DNA from: Symbiodinium natans
Taxonomy: Eukaryota > Sar > Dinophyceae > Suessiales > Symbiodiniaceae
Reading direction: 5' to 3'
Length of the DNA: 64,000 nucleotides
Assembly: GCA_905221605.1 (NCBI GenBank)
Contig: CAJNDS010002367.1
Span: forward strand, 402,067 to 466,066
The translations under genes and the position numbers were made by a program. Shown in pieces: positions 41,562-54,000 of the stretch. Within the stretch, counting starts at the first letter, position 1. Each line of letters begins with the position of its first letter. The notes below the pieces were generated by a model. It was not told the origin of the DNA and did no database searches. It worked only from the letters and a program-made list of their open reading frames with translations.

Positions 41562-41962
41562 AGCGAAGAGCTAGTATTACTGATATTAGTGAGTGTATAT
41601 AAGGTTCCTTTTTAAAATTGGTGTGTGTATATATTCGGTGTTTGGGGATACAGAAAAACATAAACCTACTTCATATGAAGAGGCTGTTGGCTTCAGAAGT
41701 CCTTCCATGACCTTGTACTTGTAATTAAGGCTTGTCGTTGTCGGCACAAAAGCCACTGTGTTGGTGGATGGCCGGTTCACGGAGCTGCGCTGGTTTGGAA
41801 GCGGAAACACAGGCGCGTTGTGATGTTCAGAATCCTGAGCTTCGGAATGTTCAAGGCTTTGCCTGCTAGCAGCGGCTGATTTCCTGGGTCCTCGGGGATC
41901 CCTCTCTCGAACCCTAAACCCTAAACCCTAAACCCGTGTGGGCCTGCTTGTTGAAGCGCAGG

Positions 41963-44900
41963 TGCACTTCTGGCGGACTTCTCCGCCCATTTCAAAGCGA
42001 AGTTCAGCCCCAAGGCGCGAGCAGTAAAGCCGAGCTCCGCGGAAGGGTTAAGGGTTTAGGGTTTAGGGTTTCGGGCCTTTAGGGTCAAGGAACCTACGTG
42101 GTAGTCCAGATGTGCGATTCCATGTAGCAGTGTGAGTTTCGAGGAGGGAGACCTACTCCACAACATGTACGACTTCTGTGTCGCAGCCCGCGATCAGCCA
42201 GGTTCGGAGATGGCAAAAGAATGCTGTCCCGCCAACGAGCCCACCTGCCAACCCACCTGCTCCAACGTGACGGCGCTGCAGTTCGGACTCTTTCAGACCA
42301 TGCAGCAGAGATTCCGCCGCGTCCAGGAACAATACCGCTACCTTTTGAAGGAAGGAAGCCGAGACAAGTTCCTGGACTTGAGGCTCAAACACATCAAATG
42401 CGTCGGAAGCACGTGCGAGGACGCGCTGGACATCAGCGAGACCAATTTTGCCCCAAAGCCGCTGGCCGACTTCAGGGCGGTGGTACAAAGGCAGAGCGAA
42501 GTTTGGACAAGAACCATGGAAGCGCTTGAGAAAGGCAGCATAATGATGGACGGGCTAAGGGTCTTCAACTTGGAGCCAGCAACGGGCACATGGGTAACTT
42601 ACTTCGCCTTTAGTTGAACTTTTTGGGTTTCCTTGTTTTGTAGGAATGTTAAAGTTCAACTTTTTTCCCCTTGGTTATTGGAGAATCAAGGTGACGGAGA
42701 CGATCTCTGTGCAGCAGTCCGCTGGGTTTGCAAGGCTCATGAGCGTTGCCACGAAAGGCGCCAACACGCCATGCTTGTTCATCAACGGCCAGTACTTCTC
42801 GAAGCCAACCTGTGCCGACCACCCAACAAATCCGCAGGTGTGTTCGAGCCAATACTTCCGTTGGAATGACGCGCAAGGCCGAGATAATGACCCATCACCA
42901 GTCTTCTGGGATTTCAAGCTGTTGAGCAGTGATGTGACAATCCAGAAGTTCCCCCTGTTATGGCCGGGTGAGTATGGACAGTTCTCGTCACTGGTGCTGC
43001 GAGTTCAGCCCACACCGCATCCGTGGCCACTCCTGGCGCCACCAGAAAAGAAATCACCTTATTATCAAGGTTCCATGGGCTCCGCTGGCTGCGCGGTCAT
43101 CGAACAGAGGCCCAAGTTTGCGAAAGAGTCTTTCTCCCCCCTTTCAGGTCCAGGATTGTGTCTTGTGAACCCTAAACCCTAAACCCTAAACCCTAAACCC
43201 TAAACCCCCAGGTACTTAAGGTGCACCGGGGAGGACAGCGCGAACGGCAGGGATAAGTCCGTGACGGTTGAGCAACAACCCGCTGAAGTGGGAAGTGGGA
43301 GTCTCGCCCAGCATACGATATCCTCCTTGGGAAATTTTCTGTTTCTCTAAAACCCAAGAGGATATTAAAACAAATATTTTTTAAAGGTTCTAAGGGGAGT
43401 ATAGCATAGAATTCGTCGAAAGCTTCGTTTGCTTCCTACCCTGGAGTCCTCTTGCGACTAACTCGGTAGGCTCCTGGGACATGTTCTTTCCCTTATTGGG
43501 TTTAAGATGGTTTAGGAGGATCCATTTCAGGAGTGCCTTTCAGAGAGGGGTTTACGGGCCATCCCAGCCAAGGTTTCTACATGCGCCTATCGGGGCTGGG
43601 AGGGACAGCGGCCGCGCTGCAGTTCGGGATGCGGGCTGACACTGCACCTGCCACGCTCCTCCTGGATGGAATCCTGAAAAAGCAATGGGCTCCTAGGCCT
43701 CAAAGAGAAAGAGAAGTGATATCAAAAGCAGCACTCACCAATGCAAAGAATATGGGGGTCGGAAAAATGTTAGTATGATCCCTGTAAGGTTATACTATAG
43801 TAAACCCTATTCTGATCATTAAGGCCCCTATATTAGGGCCTGCCGGACCCCAAGCCTCCCAAAGCTGACAGCCGCCGTGCCCACAACCTCAGGGCTTCTT
43901 CGGCGCCTCGGTAGAGCTGATGGACTCGCCGGTGCAGGAGGACACGTGGCACAGCTACCGCATCAAGCGGCGCCTCGGCTTACAGCAGTTCGCGCGTTTT
44001 CTTCCCAGAAATGCCGCTTCCCCCCCCCCCCCCCCCCCCCCCCCCCAAGTGGCTTCTTTTTTGCATGCCTTTGGTCTGGCACCGCTGCATCCCTGAGCCC
44101 TAAACCCTAAACCCTAAACCCTAAACCCACGTCAGGAGCGCAGGGAGCCTCTGGGTCATCATTGACGACGTGCTGGTCCTGCACCAGCCCCTTCAAGGAG
44201 CCATCTTTTCAAGCTTCCGCATCCGCCCTTGGCGGAGCGTTGGCTCCATGTGGGGGTTTACGTTTCCGTACGACCGTCACGCCGGGATCTACGTCCTGAA
44301 CAACTACCACGACGCAACAGGTGGTTACGGAAGGTACTTCAGCTTCAACGCGGAGGACATAGGCGTCACGCAGCGGTCGCATAGGGCGTAGCCACCGACT
44401 TAACTTTCTAACAGACCAACTCAAGAGCCTGAAAAGGGGTTCGGTCCCCTGGCTCCCTTCTAGGGTTTAGTGTTGAGGGTTGAGGGTTTAGGGTTTCGGG
44501 TTTAGGGTTTAGGATTTAGGGTTTAGGGTCTAGGGCGACATCTTGGGGATCAAGCCACTGCAATTCTGGATTTGGAAACCTCGCCCCCAGGACATTGGCC
44601 TGGATATCAACGACGGGACAGTGGACATATCAGTACGGCACTGCAAACGTAACACTATCGGCGGGGGCGATTGGCATCCATGCTGTTCATATTCTTCCGG
44701 CGACGTCATCAACGTCAGGCTGGAAGCTGGGAAATGTAGAGAGTTGCGACACAAGAGCGGTTCCTGTCCAAACGAAATCACCTTCGAAAGGGAGACCTCT
44801 AAAGGCTTTGCGATAGACATTGCTTTGCACAAGTTCTGGCGACTTGATCATTTTGGAGAGGCAAGACTCAACCCGGAGAGTCCTTAACCCGAACAAGACC
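41963..44900 (+). CDS. Secreted-type protein, middle and C-terminal exons (cysteine-rich, beta-sandwich-like end)
   Basis: Exons in order: 41963-42046 (ALLADFSAHFKAKFSPKARA; CCCTAAA before, TTTAGGG after); 42132-42593, cysteine-rich (CCPANEPTCQPTCSNVT) and then a long helix; 42691-about 42965 (SVATKGANTPCLFINGQYFS, CADHPTNPQVCSSQYFRW); about 43212-43310 (YLRCTGEDSANGRDKSVTVE); about 43531-43680 (GHPSQGFYMRLSGLGGTAAA); about 43893-43980 (GFFGASVELMDSPVQEDTWH, SYRIKRRLG); about 44134-44380 (GSLWVIIDDVLVLH, then MWGFTFPYDRHAGIYVLNNY). The WHSYRI...GSLWVIIDDVLV pattern is what jelly-roll, laminin-G-like domains show. Segment 44540-44880 is coding-like in two frames and unresolved. Extracellular location is inferred from cysteines and NxT sites. 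Probably the same gene as 38474, but that join is inference. Confidence 0.5.
42594..42690 (+). mobile_element. Introner-like element, family A, copy 2 (a complete intron)
   Basis: 97-base intron, GT at 42594, CAAG/G at 42690. Joining ACATGG to GTGACGGAG keeps the frame. Carries TTGAACTTT near the left and AAAGTTCAA in the right half, so the core is an inverted repeat, then CCCCTTGGTTATTGGAGAAT. Homologous to 39669-39757 in the neighbouring exons. Confidence 0.8.
44023..44046 (-). repeat. Poly-C tract, about 24 bases
   Basis: Homopolymer C in the intron between exons about 43893-43980 and 44134-44380. Confidence 0.9.
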
Positions 44901-45266
44901 TCTGGAACGCTTAAGCTCGCACCTGAACTTCCATGAGCCGTATGCGTGGATTGAGTGTGAAGAGGGGAACGGTTCAGGGATGTTCAGGGTTTTGGGGCTC
45001 GCAGCTGTGCTAGGCTGTTCCAAAGCGCCGGAACGAAGCGAGGTGGCAATCGGCATGGACGGTTGGATCCTAGGCTGAATCGAGCACAGATATCAAAAGG
45101 GGAACGCGCCTGCGAGTAGCTGTTCATGCAAGACAGTGCTGCAACTGGGGGTAAACCCTAAGCCTTATGTAAAGCCCATGACTCCTCAAAAAGCGAAGCT
45201 GGCAGGAGCCGAACGTGGATACCTTGGGCCACATCTTCAAACCGGGTGACCTACTCCTCTTGAATA

Positions 45267-45419
45267 CCAGGTACCAGTGTCCCAGCAAGCGTTCGCAGCT
45301 GCAAGGAGACTTTCTGCAGCTTTGGGACGATTGCCCTTTTCACTAGTAAGCTGCATGGACAGCTCAGAAAAGCGCTTGGCAACACTTGCGCCATGTTCTT
45401 GGGCAGCAACGTAAAGCAT
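45267..45419 (-). CDS. Possible minus-strand exon
   Basis: Minus-strand frame begins ATG at 45419 and reads AKRFSELSMQLTSEKGNRPK then AAESLLAAANACWDTG, with a possible GT donor near 45263. Coding-like, no family. Region 44900-46420 is otherwise without a supported gene; a plus frame at 45717-45941 is leucine-rich and uncertain. Confidence 0.3.
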
Positions 45420-46424
45420 GCTGCCTGTGTTTTTTTGGAGGCATCCTAGGGGCTTGCCTTGATTACAACGAAAGCCCTTCTCTGGGGCACCAGATCCCAG
45501 CTTGGGGATCTGTGGCCCTTCTTATCATTTCGTTTTACAATGCTTTGAGCATGGGTGGTGACGCGTCCTGGCTTTAGGGGACCTAAGGCCTGGGCCGCGG
45601 CCATCCGTAGTAGTTCGCTTCGTAGTTCACATCTGCAGCGATCATCTCAAGATGTTTCGGGCGTTCCCCCCCCTACTTGACCATGCAGATACAGGCGAAA
45701 AGCTTTCGGGAGCAGCGTGGTGCAAGCGTTTTGTCAGAGACCCCGGTGGTTGCGGCACCGCACCGGCCTCGCATGGCAACTGGCTTTCTATTTGCTTCTG
45801 AACTTCAAATTGCTGCTCTCACTCCACACAGAGGAGCTCCAGACGCAACCACAGGTACTGCACCAGTACGTCAATCTTTTGTCTCATGGAACAAGCGTAT
45901 CCCGCAGGAATTTCGCCAACGACGACTTGCATGTTGAGTAGGTTTGTGTGTATACCTTTATCCACCACATGACAAGATGTCTACCTAGGGAATCCTAGAT
46001 ACCTTTTGTATCATTTGAATTGCTAGCGGCGCAATGGCTCCAACAGAGGAGGTGCGAAGTGGTCTTGTCGACTTTGGCAGCTTTGGCAGACATGACAATC
46101 TGCAAACCGTACCGAAGCACAAGAGCTTTAGTTAAAGCACCTGCTGGTCATGAAGCTAAATGTAAGCATCACTCAACAAGGCATCAGAGCGCGATGCCAA
46201 TGACATGCGGGGGTCATACTGACTGCTCGTTCTGAGAAGGTGCCGGATAGACGCCGCTGGCCCAGCTTGATGTCCACAACTTGTGTTTTGCATAAAGCGC
46301 AGTGCCTGGGCATCATGGAGAAGATTGCGGGATGGTGCGCATCTGCCTGCCATGACCGATGCAATGCAATGAATGCATGAAGCATCGCGAAACCAAGCTT
46401 TCTTGCGAAGCATAAGGAATGACT

Positions 46425-46694
46425 TACTATTATTACTATTATTACTATTATTATTATTACTATTATTACTATTATTACTATTATTACTATTATTACTATT
46501 ATTACTATTATTACTATTATTACTATTATTACTATTATTACTATTATTACTAATATTACTATTATTACTATTATTACTATTATTACTATTATTACTATTA
46601 TTACTATTATTACTATTATTACTATTATTACTATTATTACTATTATTACTATTATTACTATTATTACTATTATTACTATTATTACTATTATTAA
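46425..46694. repeat. 9-bp microsatellite (ACTATTATT)n
   Basis: About thirty near-perfect units over 270 bases with one ACTAATATT variant. The polyleucine (+) and Asn-Asn-Ser (-) frames over it are artefacts. Confidence 0.97.
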
Positions 46695-46802
46695 GACTTA
46701 AGGGTTGGCTTCCCGAAACCCCGTGATGCTCAAGCCGCGGCAGCACTTAAGAGAAAGTGGGCGCCGATGATTCCGGCACCGTGACGTCCCAGCGCTCTTG
46801 GG

Positions 46803-47486
46803 ATGCCTTCTGAGGATGAGCTCTCCAGGACGCTGAGCAGGCTCTTGCGCTACGAAGCGACGAAGTACAGACTGAACCAAGACGTTGCTGGCTGGGTTGA
46901 GATGGAGGAGCTTAGATGCAAGTGCCAAATTCCAGGATCCGTCGAGGACATTCTCCGGGTCGCCAGCACAAGCATGGGGAGGCAGGGCAGACGTTTTGAG
47001 GTGGACAGGCCAAAGGGTGGCCCCATTCGCCTGCGAGCCACGTACGCGCACGGGAGGCCCACAGCTGCGGCAGCAAGCCAAGAGGCCCACGTGAGGGACG
47101 CGAAATGGGGAGCATGGCCAGAAAGCCACCACGCCTCGAAGCTGAAGGTTTCCAGAGAATCCCAGAAGGATGGACGGATTGGTTCAGCAGACCCAAACTG
47201 GGATCCATGGAAAGAAGCAGCGTCGGCACACACCAGCCAAGGCCAGCGCCGGGGGGCGCAACGGACGCAGAAGACCAGAGAAGAAGCGCAGTGCCAGGAA
47301 GTTTCCCAAGAGACGTGGCAGAAGTTTGCGCATCCCGACTCGGGGCGGCTCTGGCTCTTCTGTCCCGAGACAGGAGAATTCTTTTTCGAGGACACTGCGG
47401 AGGAGCATGGCTGGACGATGTACAACTCTGAAAAAGGCCCCTGGTGGTTTCACACCTGCGGCCGCTTTTTCTTTGACCCTCCTTGA
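46803..47486 (+). CDS. Tpt1/KptA-like N-terminal domain protein with WW-like tail
   Basis: 227 codons without introns, ATG 46803, TGA 47484-47486. Residues 6-80 resemble the N-terminal winged-helix lobe of RNA 2'-phosphotransferase (Tpt1/KptA): LSRTLSRLLRYEATKYRL matches LS--LS-LLRH, RRFEV matches RF-L, and LRATYAHG matches IRANQGHS. Of the Arg-His-Arg-Arg set known to be needed for activity, the His of LLRH is Tyr (residue 17). The NAD-binding C-terminal lobe is missing, so phosphotransferase activity is unlikely. Residues 100-165 are charged and low complexity. Residues 170-227 hold two WW-like tryptophan/aromatic units: RLWLFCPETGEFFFEDT, then W-MYNSEKGPWWFHTCGRFFF. Possible role as a binding module only. 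An intronless frame in this intron-rich region suggests retroposition. Confidence 0.6.
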   Translation: MPSEDELSRTLSRLLRYEATKYRLNQDVAGWVEMEELRCKCQIPGSVEDILRVASTSMGRQGRRFEVDRPKGGPIRLRATYAHGRPTAAAASQEAHVRDAKWGAWPESHHASKLKVSRESQKDGRIGSADPNWDPWKEAASAHTSQGQRRGAQRTQKTREEAQCQEVSQETWQKFAHPDSGRLWLFCPETGEFFFEDTAEEHGWTMYNSEKGPWWFHTCGRFFFDPP

Positions 47487-47554
47487 AGAATGCCCCCAAG
47501 GCTGGCATGCTGAGACGTTGCCTCCATGCCACATTGCCTTTGAGAGACTTTCCG

Positions 47555-48030
47555 TGGTAGGGTTTAGGGTTTAGGGTTTAGGGTTTAGGGTTTATAGGGT
47601 TTAGGGTTTAGGGTTTATAGGGTTTATAGGGTTTAGGGTTTAGGGTAGGGCTTCGGACAGGGAATCAGGACGCTGCACCGCAGAAAAGATGCGTACGCCA
47701 CGGTCCATGCAGGCTGGTTGCTCTCCTCATGCCTACACAGGATAGCAGAAGACTGGCCTATATGCCTGTTGTTTTCAAATTTCTGGGTTCTATCCTAAAC
47801 CCCTAAACTTCCCTAAGCCCTGAACCTTAAATCCTAAACCCTAAACCCTAAACCCTAAATCCTGAGCCCTAAATCCTGAGCCCTAAGCGCTAAACCCTAA
47901 GCCCTAAGCCCTAAGCCCTAAACCCTAAACCCTAAACCCTAAACCCTAAACCCTAACCTAAACCCTAAACCCTAACCCTAAACCCTAAACCCTAAACCCT
48001 AACCCTAAACCCTAAACCCTAAACCTAAAC
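47555..48030. repeat. TTTAGGG arrays, then long CCCTAAA array before the dioxygenase gene
   Basis: TTTAGGG/TTTATAGGG units run from 47558 to 47646, just after the KptA-like gene. From 47784 to 48030 CCCTAAA variants (CCCTAAG, CCTGAGC, CCCTAAAC) form the longest C-rich array in the window, ending 16 bases before the first ATG of the dioxygenase gene. Confidence 0.9.
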
Positions 48031-48045
48031 TTAACAGTCATTCTC

Positions 48046-51000
48046 ATGGGCACATTACGCGCCTCAATGATGGCGAGACCAGGCCAGCAGTTCGAGAACG
48101 ATGGCTTCCTCCTCCTGAAAGGATTCGCCTCCAAAGATGAGCCTGACACCCAGCTGTTCGAGCTGTTGCGACGGTTTAGGGTTGTAGCGTTTAGGGTTTG
48201 AGAGTTTTACGGTTTTAGGGTGTTAGGCGCCTAGGGTTTTAGGGTTTGAGGGTTTTAGGGTGTTAGGGCTTCGGGAGCAGGAGGGGTGCAAAAGGATCTT
48301 CTGGATCGTGCTTCAAGCCTCGATTGCATTCTTTGTGGTGTGCAAAGTTCGCTCTTGACAAACAGCAGCTAAACCCTTAAAGCCTAAAACCCTAAACTTT
48401 ATATAACTTTATAAGGCCCAAAACCCTAAACCCCGGGCACAGGGCCTTGCTTGTGGGATGGGTGGGCACTCTAATCATCTAAGTCCCCAGCAGCCCACTC
48501 CAGATCCTCAACTCCTGCAAGTCGACCTGTGACCCCTATGCCCACATAAAAAAAAACTACGGTAAAGCCCTAAACACTAAACCCCCCAAAGCCCCGAAAC
48601 CCCCCAAACCCCCGAAACCCCAAACCCCCCCAAACCCCCCAAACCCCCCCAAAACCCCCAAAACCCCCGAACCCCCCCAAACCCCCCTAAACCCCCCTAA
48701 ACCCCCCAACCCCCCCCAAACCTCCCAAACACCAACACTTCGTAGCAATGTGCCAAATAACATCCCCCAGGTGTCAGAAGATGAAAGCCAGAATGGAGGC
48801 TGGGAGATGGCTTGGCTGGCTCTTTGAGATGCGGGCTTGTTTTAGGGTTTAGGGTTCAGGGTTTTGGGGTTTGGGGGGGCGGGGGGGGGGCTTGGGGTTC
48901 ATGGTGTTTGGGTTTAGGTTTTTTGGGGCTGAGAGTTTTGTTGCAAGGGTCCGTCGCAGGCCCGAAGCACTAGAGGCTCATGTTTTTGAGACCCGGTCCC
49001 ACCTTCTTTAGGCACAAAGCATGCGCTTGAACTGAACAGCCTCAGGCCTACCCAATGACCCTAAACCCTAAACCGCAGCTCTTGCTTAAGCATGATTCCA
49101 TAGGGGGCGCGCTCGGGACCCTAAACTCCAGCAACACTAGGTCTGCAACCTCTGGTTTTGACTTTAAGAACTTCTGGAAACCATATAGGCCTTTAATCCT
49201 TAGGGCTCATATTACATTCTCGGCCTTGTTATGGGAGGCTTCCGAAAAGGGAACCCCCCTTTTCGGGGGAACTGTTCATATAGGTTTAGGGTTTAAGTTT
49301 AGGGTTCAGGGTTTAGCCCTAAACCCTAAACCCTAAACCGCAAACCCCAAACCCTAAACCTGTAGGGTTTTAGATTTTTTCAAGTTCAGCAGAAGAGGAG
49401 CTGGTGGATTCGTGGGATCCGCAAGCGGAGTTCGCGCCCGAGTGCGTGGGCTTGAATGGGCTTGGGTTTGGACCAGGGTTTAGGGTTTTGGGTTTATGGC
49501 TTCCTGGGGCGTATAGTTCCCCACCTTCGGTGTTTGGGTTGCTAGATTTTAAACTCAACTCTTCTCCTCGCCCCGAACGCTTCTCCTCGCCCGGAACTCT
49601 TCTCCTCCCCCGGTCTACTCCTAGAGACTCCCTGGAGTGCCTAGAGTGCCTAACCCGCAAGCTGGAGTGCCACTTGGAGTGCCCAACCCCAGAGTCTCCC
49701 TGGAGTGCCCAACCGCAGAGACTCCCTGAAATGCCCAACCCCAGTCCAAATCCCAAAGGTGGGGATGTTCGAAGTAAAAGATTTTTTAAAGAGCTTCTTG
49801 GAGCGCTTTTGTAGGGCGTATAATCTAGGGGAGGTATGATGATAGGAATTTTAGGATGTAGGGTTTCCCGTGCAATTCAGGGTTTGGGGGGGTCCGGGGG
49901 TCGGGAGTCTAGAGCCTGGTTGCTTCAGCCAGGGCTGGCTATGCTGAAGCCATCATGGGGCTCTTATGGGTTTCGGGTTTAGGCTTCAGGGTTTAGGTTT
50001 TAGCGTTTAGGGTTTAGGGTTGCGATTGCAACTCCAAGGGCAGCTCTGTAGCCACTGTAGCCAATGCAGGAAGCCCGCAAAGTTCTCCACCGACGTGAAG
50101 TACCAGATGGAGATGCAGGCTTGGCCGGGGTCTGCAGTTCGCGCTTCCCTCAATGTCTCGATGGGCCGCTGCTTACGGTGCTTACGGTGTTTCAGTGTTC
50201 ATGACACCATCCTTCTCCGTGTAGTAGTCCCACCTTGGGGGGGGGGGGGGAGGGAGGGGAACCCGCAGCCCTAAACCTGGTGGCAAGAAGCTTCCAACCT
50301 GCAAGCTGAGGGCTCCGCGGTGTGTTCTGAAGCCATGGGGTTGAGAGTTTGCCCAGGGCGCTTCTGACTATTTCCTGGACAGCGCCGACCGCATCCACTT
50401 CTTTATTGAAAAGGATGCCGGAGATGAGGACTAGCTCCTGGCGTACGATTTCAGCCGTCAGACTCGTCTGTGACTGAAGCATTCTTCGCTGCGTGAGTGC
50501 AACTCAGAGGACGGCAAGATCAAGCCGTCCATGTCGAAAGCCCGATCCTTGAACAAGGCCAGGCGCGCTCACTTGGGTTTCAGTCCCGTTTCAGGGCCCT
50601 GCACCCAACGGCCCAAACTTCTGTGCCGTGCACCAGGTTGGCCACGGCCTCCATGTTGCGGTTTGCGCCCCAGACGGCCGGTGCTTCCGCAAATTCACAC
50701 ACCAGCTTCGTGGAAGCGACCTAGCAAATCTTGGAAGTCCGTGTCGGAGCTTCACGGTCACTCTGCAGAAGGGCCTGTGAAGCAACCCTGAACCGTGCGA
50801 ATGCACACAGCACTGAACCCTGAGCTCCATGAATGTCTGTCTCCGAGGATCCTGTGTTCCGGGAGTACAGCCAATCCAGCAAGGCCTGGGTTCCTGTTGC
50901 TCAGTAAGGAAGGAGCCATGCGTGTAAAATCCAACTACATAGTTGCAGTGACTCCTCTTCCTTCATTCCCTACCAGCCAGCAAGAAAGAGCAGGGCTCCT

Positions 51001-54000
51001 GAAGGTTTGAGAGTTGAGGGCTTAGCGGCTAAGCGCTAACAATAGGATGTCTTTGTCGCTTTCAGGGTTTGGTGAGGCTCAGGGTGCTGCATTGCGAAGT
51101 CTTTGGCCCCGTTGTGTGAAGGTGTTAATTTCGCAGAGCGCAGTCGGATTCAACGGTTCAGGATTTACCACACTCACACACACGTATCCACCCACATGCA
51201 GACGCAGACACACACAGAGACACACACAGAGACACACACAGACACACACACACACACACAGGGACAGACACGCAGACACAGATGGACACACATGGACGTC
51301 CGGACGGACAGACGCACACACGCACAGAGGCAGACAGACGACAGAGAGTGACACAGAGAGTAACCACAGAGTGAGGACCTGCTGAGCAAACAACACGCCC
51401 TTGAATCTCATAACTGCATCCCTAAAGCCCGTCTCGCCCATCCATGCCTTAAACCCTGCCTAGGTGTCTGATCTCGTAGCGGAGCTCGGCTGGAGGGACC
51501 CGGTCCGCCCGGGAGATAAGGGGAATATCGGCCCCAAGCGGCTTCAGGTTCAGGGATTCGGGTTTGCTTGGAAGCCCTTGTGACTTCGTAAGCAGGGTTA
51601 GTAAGGTGGGTTATGGTTTTGTTTAGTAGGGTTTCTGGGGTACTAAGTAGACTTGCTAAGTCAAAAGAGCTTCTAAGTAGGGCGTAGGGTAGGGCTTAGC
51701 GTAAACCACCAACCCGAAACCCCGCCATCGACCATATACGCCCCATAAACCGGAACACTGAACCCCTCTAACCTATACAGTACCATGCCCGTGAACACTA
51801 ATAAGCCCTGTACACCCTCAGAACAACTCCTAAACACGACGCCCAATAATATTATAGATCCTTGAATAGCCATCGCACAGTCCATAACCCCCACTGCGCC
51901 CTACAAGCCCCGATCAGCCCCAAAAGCCCATAAGGACCCTTAGTCGACAAAAACGTAACCGTTTAACCCTTATTTCTTCAACCCCCGCCCCTTCAACTGG
52001 GCCCTTGTTGGCTCTAATTTTTCATTTTTTGCTATCATAAAAACCCAACAAGGATTTAAAAATGACAATTGTTAATCTAACCCCGACAAGGACCCAGTCA
52101 AATTCATTCAAACAGAATGGGAGGTCTTGCCACAGTCGATGTACATCTTCAAGCAACCGGTCAATGGAAGCGAGGTCACTTCACACCAGGAGCCCACCTA
52201 AAGCCGAGGTTCTGCTTCAATTGGGAGTTAGGGTTTAGGGTTTAGGGTTTAGGGTTTAGGGTTTAGGGTTGTTACTTTCAGGAGGTTCAGGGGCTTTGGG
52301 GGGTTTAAGGATTTAGGCTCTAGGGTGGTCGTGCGAAAATGAGTTGACATTCTTGGCACGCAGGGCCAGGGGTTTGTGTTCGAGACAAGACCTCTCTAGA
52401 TGTGTTAGGTGTCCTTGAGATACTCTGAGCACCGAGTCTCATCCTCTGCTTGAAGATCATTCTTCATCAGGAGAAAGCGAAAAAATCACAAAGCTCGTCA
52501 TGCTTGGAGCGGCTTGAATCACCTCCGAGGCATAGGCATGTAATCCCAAGAAGCTTGGGCGCCCAGGCTCAGCAGGCTCATGCCAGTTCACCAATTGATT
52601 ACGCAGTTTTTTTAAAGACCTCACATGAAACAATAAGCCGCCCGAAAAGGAAGAGCACGATGACGAATTGAGTAAAGTCAGCTTGGGCATCCAAGCTGAA
52701 ATCTGCCAGCCCCCCACGCTTGAAGCAAGTAAGAGGGCTCCTCTTGGGGGCTTGGTGGCTTTCCTCTGCCAGGTCATTGCATTCTTGCAGGGCCAATCCC
52801 TTTAGCATCTGGCTCCAGGAAGGGAAGGCTCAGGCTTGGCTTTGGCGCGCTTTGGCACTATGGGATCCATGAGCTTGTTTTATTGCCTGAGGGAGGTGCC
52901 TTCTGGGTGGCCCTTGGAGGTTGTCATCGGCGCTTGGGTCCACCTCACAGCAAAAGATTGGCCCGCAAATGTCCAGCACGGCAAGGCAGCGTTGGCTTCG
53001 CGACTGGAGGAGCTCTGGGCTGAGGAGGGGCAGGAGTGGCTCGCCGGGCGGGGGCTCTCCAAGGGGACGCGTGAGGCTCAGCTTGCCGAAGTACTCCTCC
53101 AGCACGGCCTGGCCGAGGCGCAGGGATGCTCGGTGACGCACTTCACGTCCGAGGGGCTGGTGCGAAAGTCCGGGTACGTCCCGCTAAAGTTTCGTGAATC
53201 CTTCCGCGAGGTGTGGCTTCGTGAAGGCTGCCGGGAGCTGGCCGGGCGCCTGGCCGCAGCGGAGGCGAAGGCCGAGACTGCAAAGCGCCGCAGGCTGGAG
53301 GAGAGCTCTGCTGAGCTGCAGGCCGCGATGGAAGCGAGCGCCCGGCGCCAGGAGCTCTGTGAGGCTCGCGTGGCTGAGCTGGAGGCCGCAGCTTCCGACA
53401 AGGATGCCGAGCTGCAGGCGGTCCAGGAGGAACGCGGCCGGCTCGCATCTCGCTTGGAAGAGGTGCAGGACGAGGTCCGGGCTTTGCAAAGTGAACGTGC
53501 CAAGCGCGAGGAGCAGTGCCAGCAACTGGAGCTTCAGGTGCACGCAGCGGAGGCCGCAGCATCCGATCAGGCAGCTCAGCGCCTCGCGCAGGATCAGCCG
53601 CGAAACGAGGGGGACTTGCAGTCTCTGCTTATCGAAAATGCGGTCTACAAGGATCGATGCGAGCAGCTCAAGCAACAACTCGCCAAAGCAGAGGCAGAGG
53701 AAAGTGCGAAAGCGAGTCAGATCCAAGCCCTCGCAGAACAGAAAGGCCTGTATATGGGGCGTTGTAATCAGCTGGAGCAGCAGCTCTTCGAGGCTAAGAA
53801 GGCAACCTTTCCCTTGAGTGTCGGCCCACAACTTCATCCCACGGACGAGCGCAGCTCCATGTGCAGCGAAGAGTCCTGGGTGCATCTGAGCGACCCAGGC
53901 TCCGTGGGGCCTGTGACGCAAAGCTCCACTTCCGGGATCTCCGTGGACACTTCTGGGCCTCACTGCTTCATGATGGATGCCACCTTCAAGGCTGAGAGTG

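Noticed and set aside
46156-46746. 196-codon minus-strand frame of Asn-Asn-Ser and plus-strand polyleucine frame
   Set aside because: Both are readings of the (ACTATTATT)n microsatellite.
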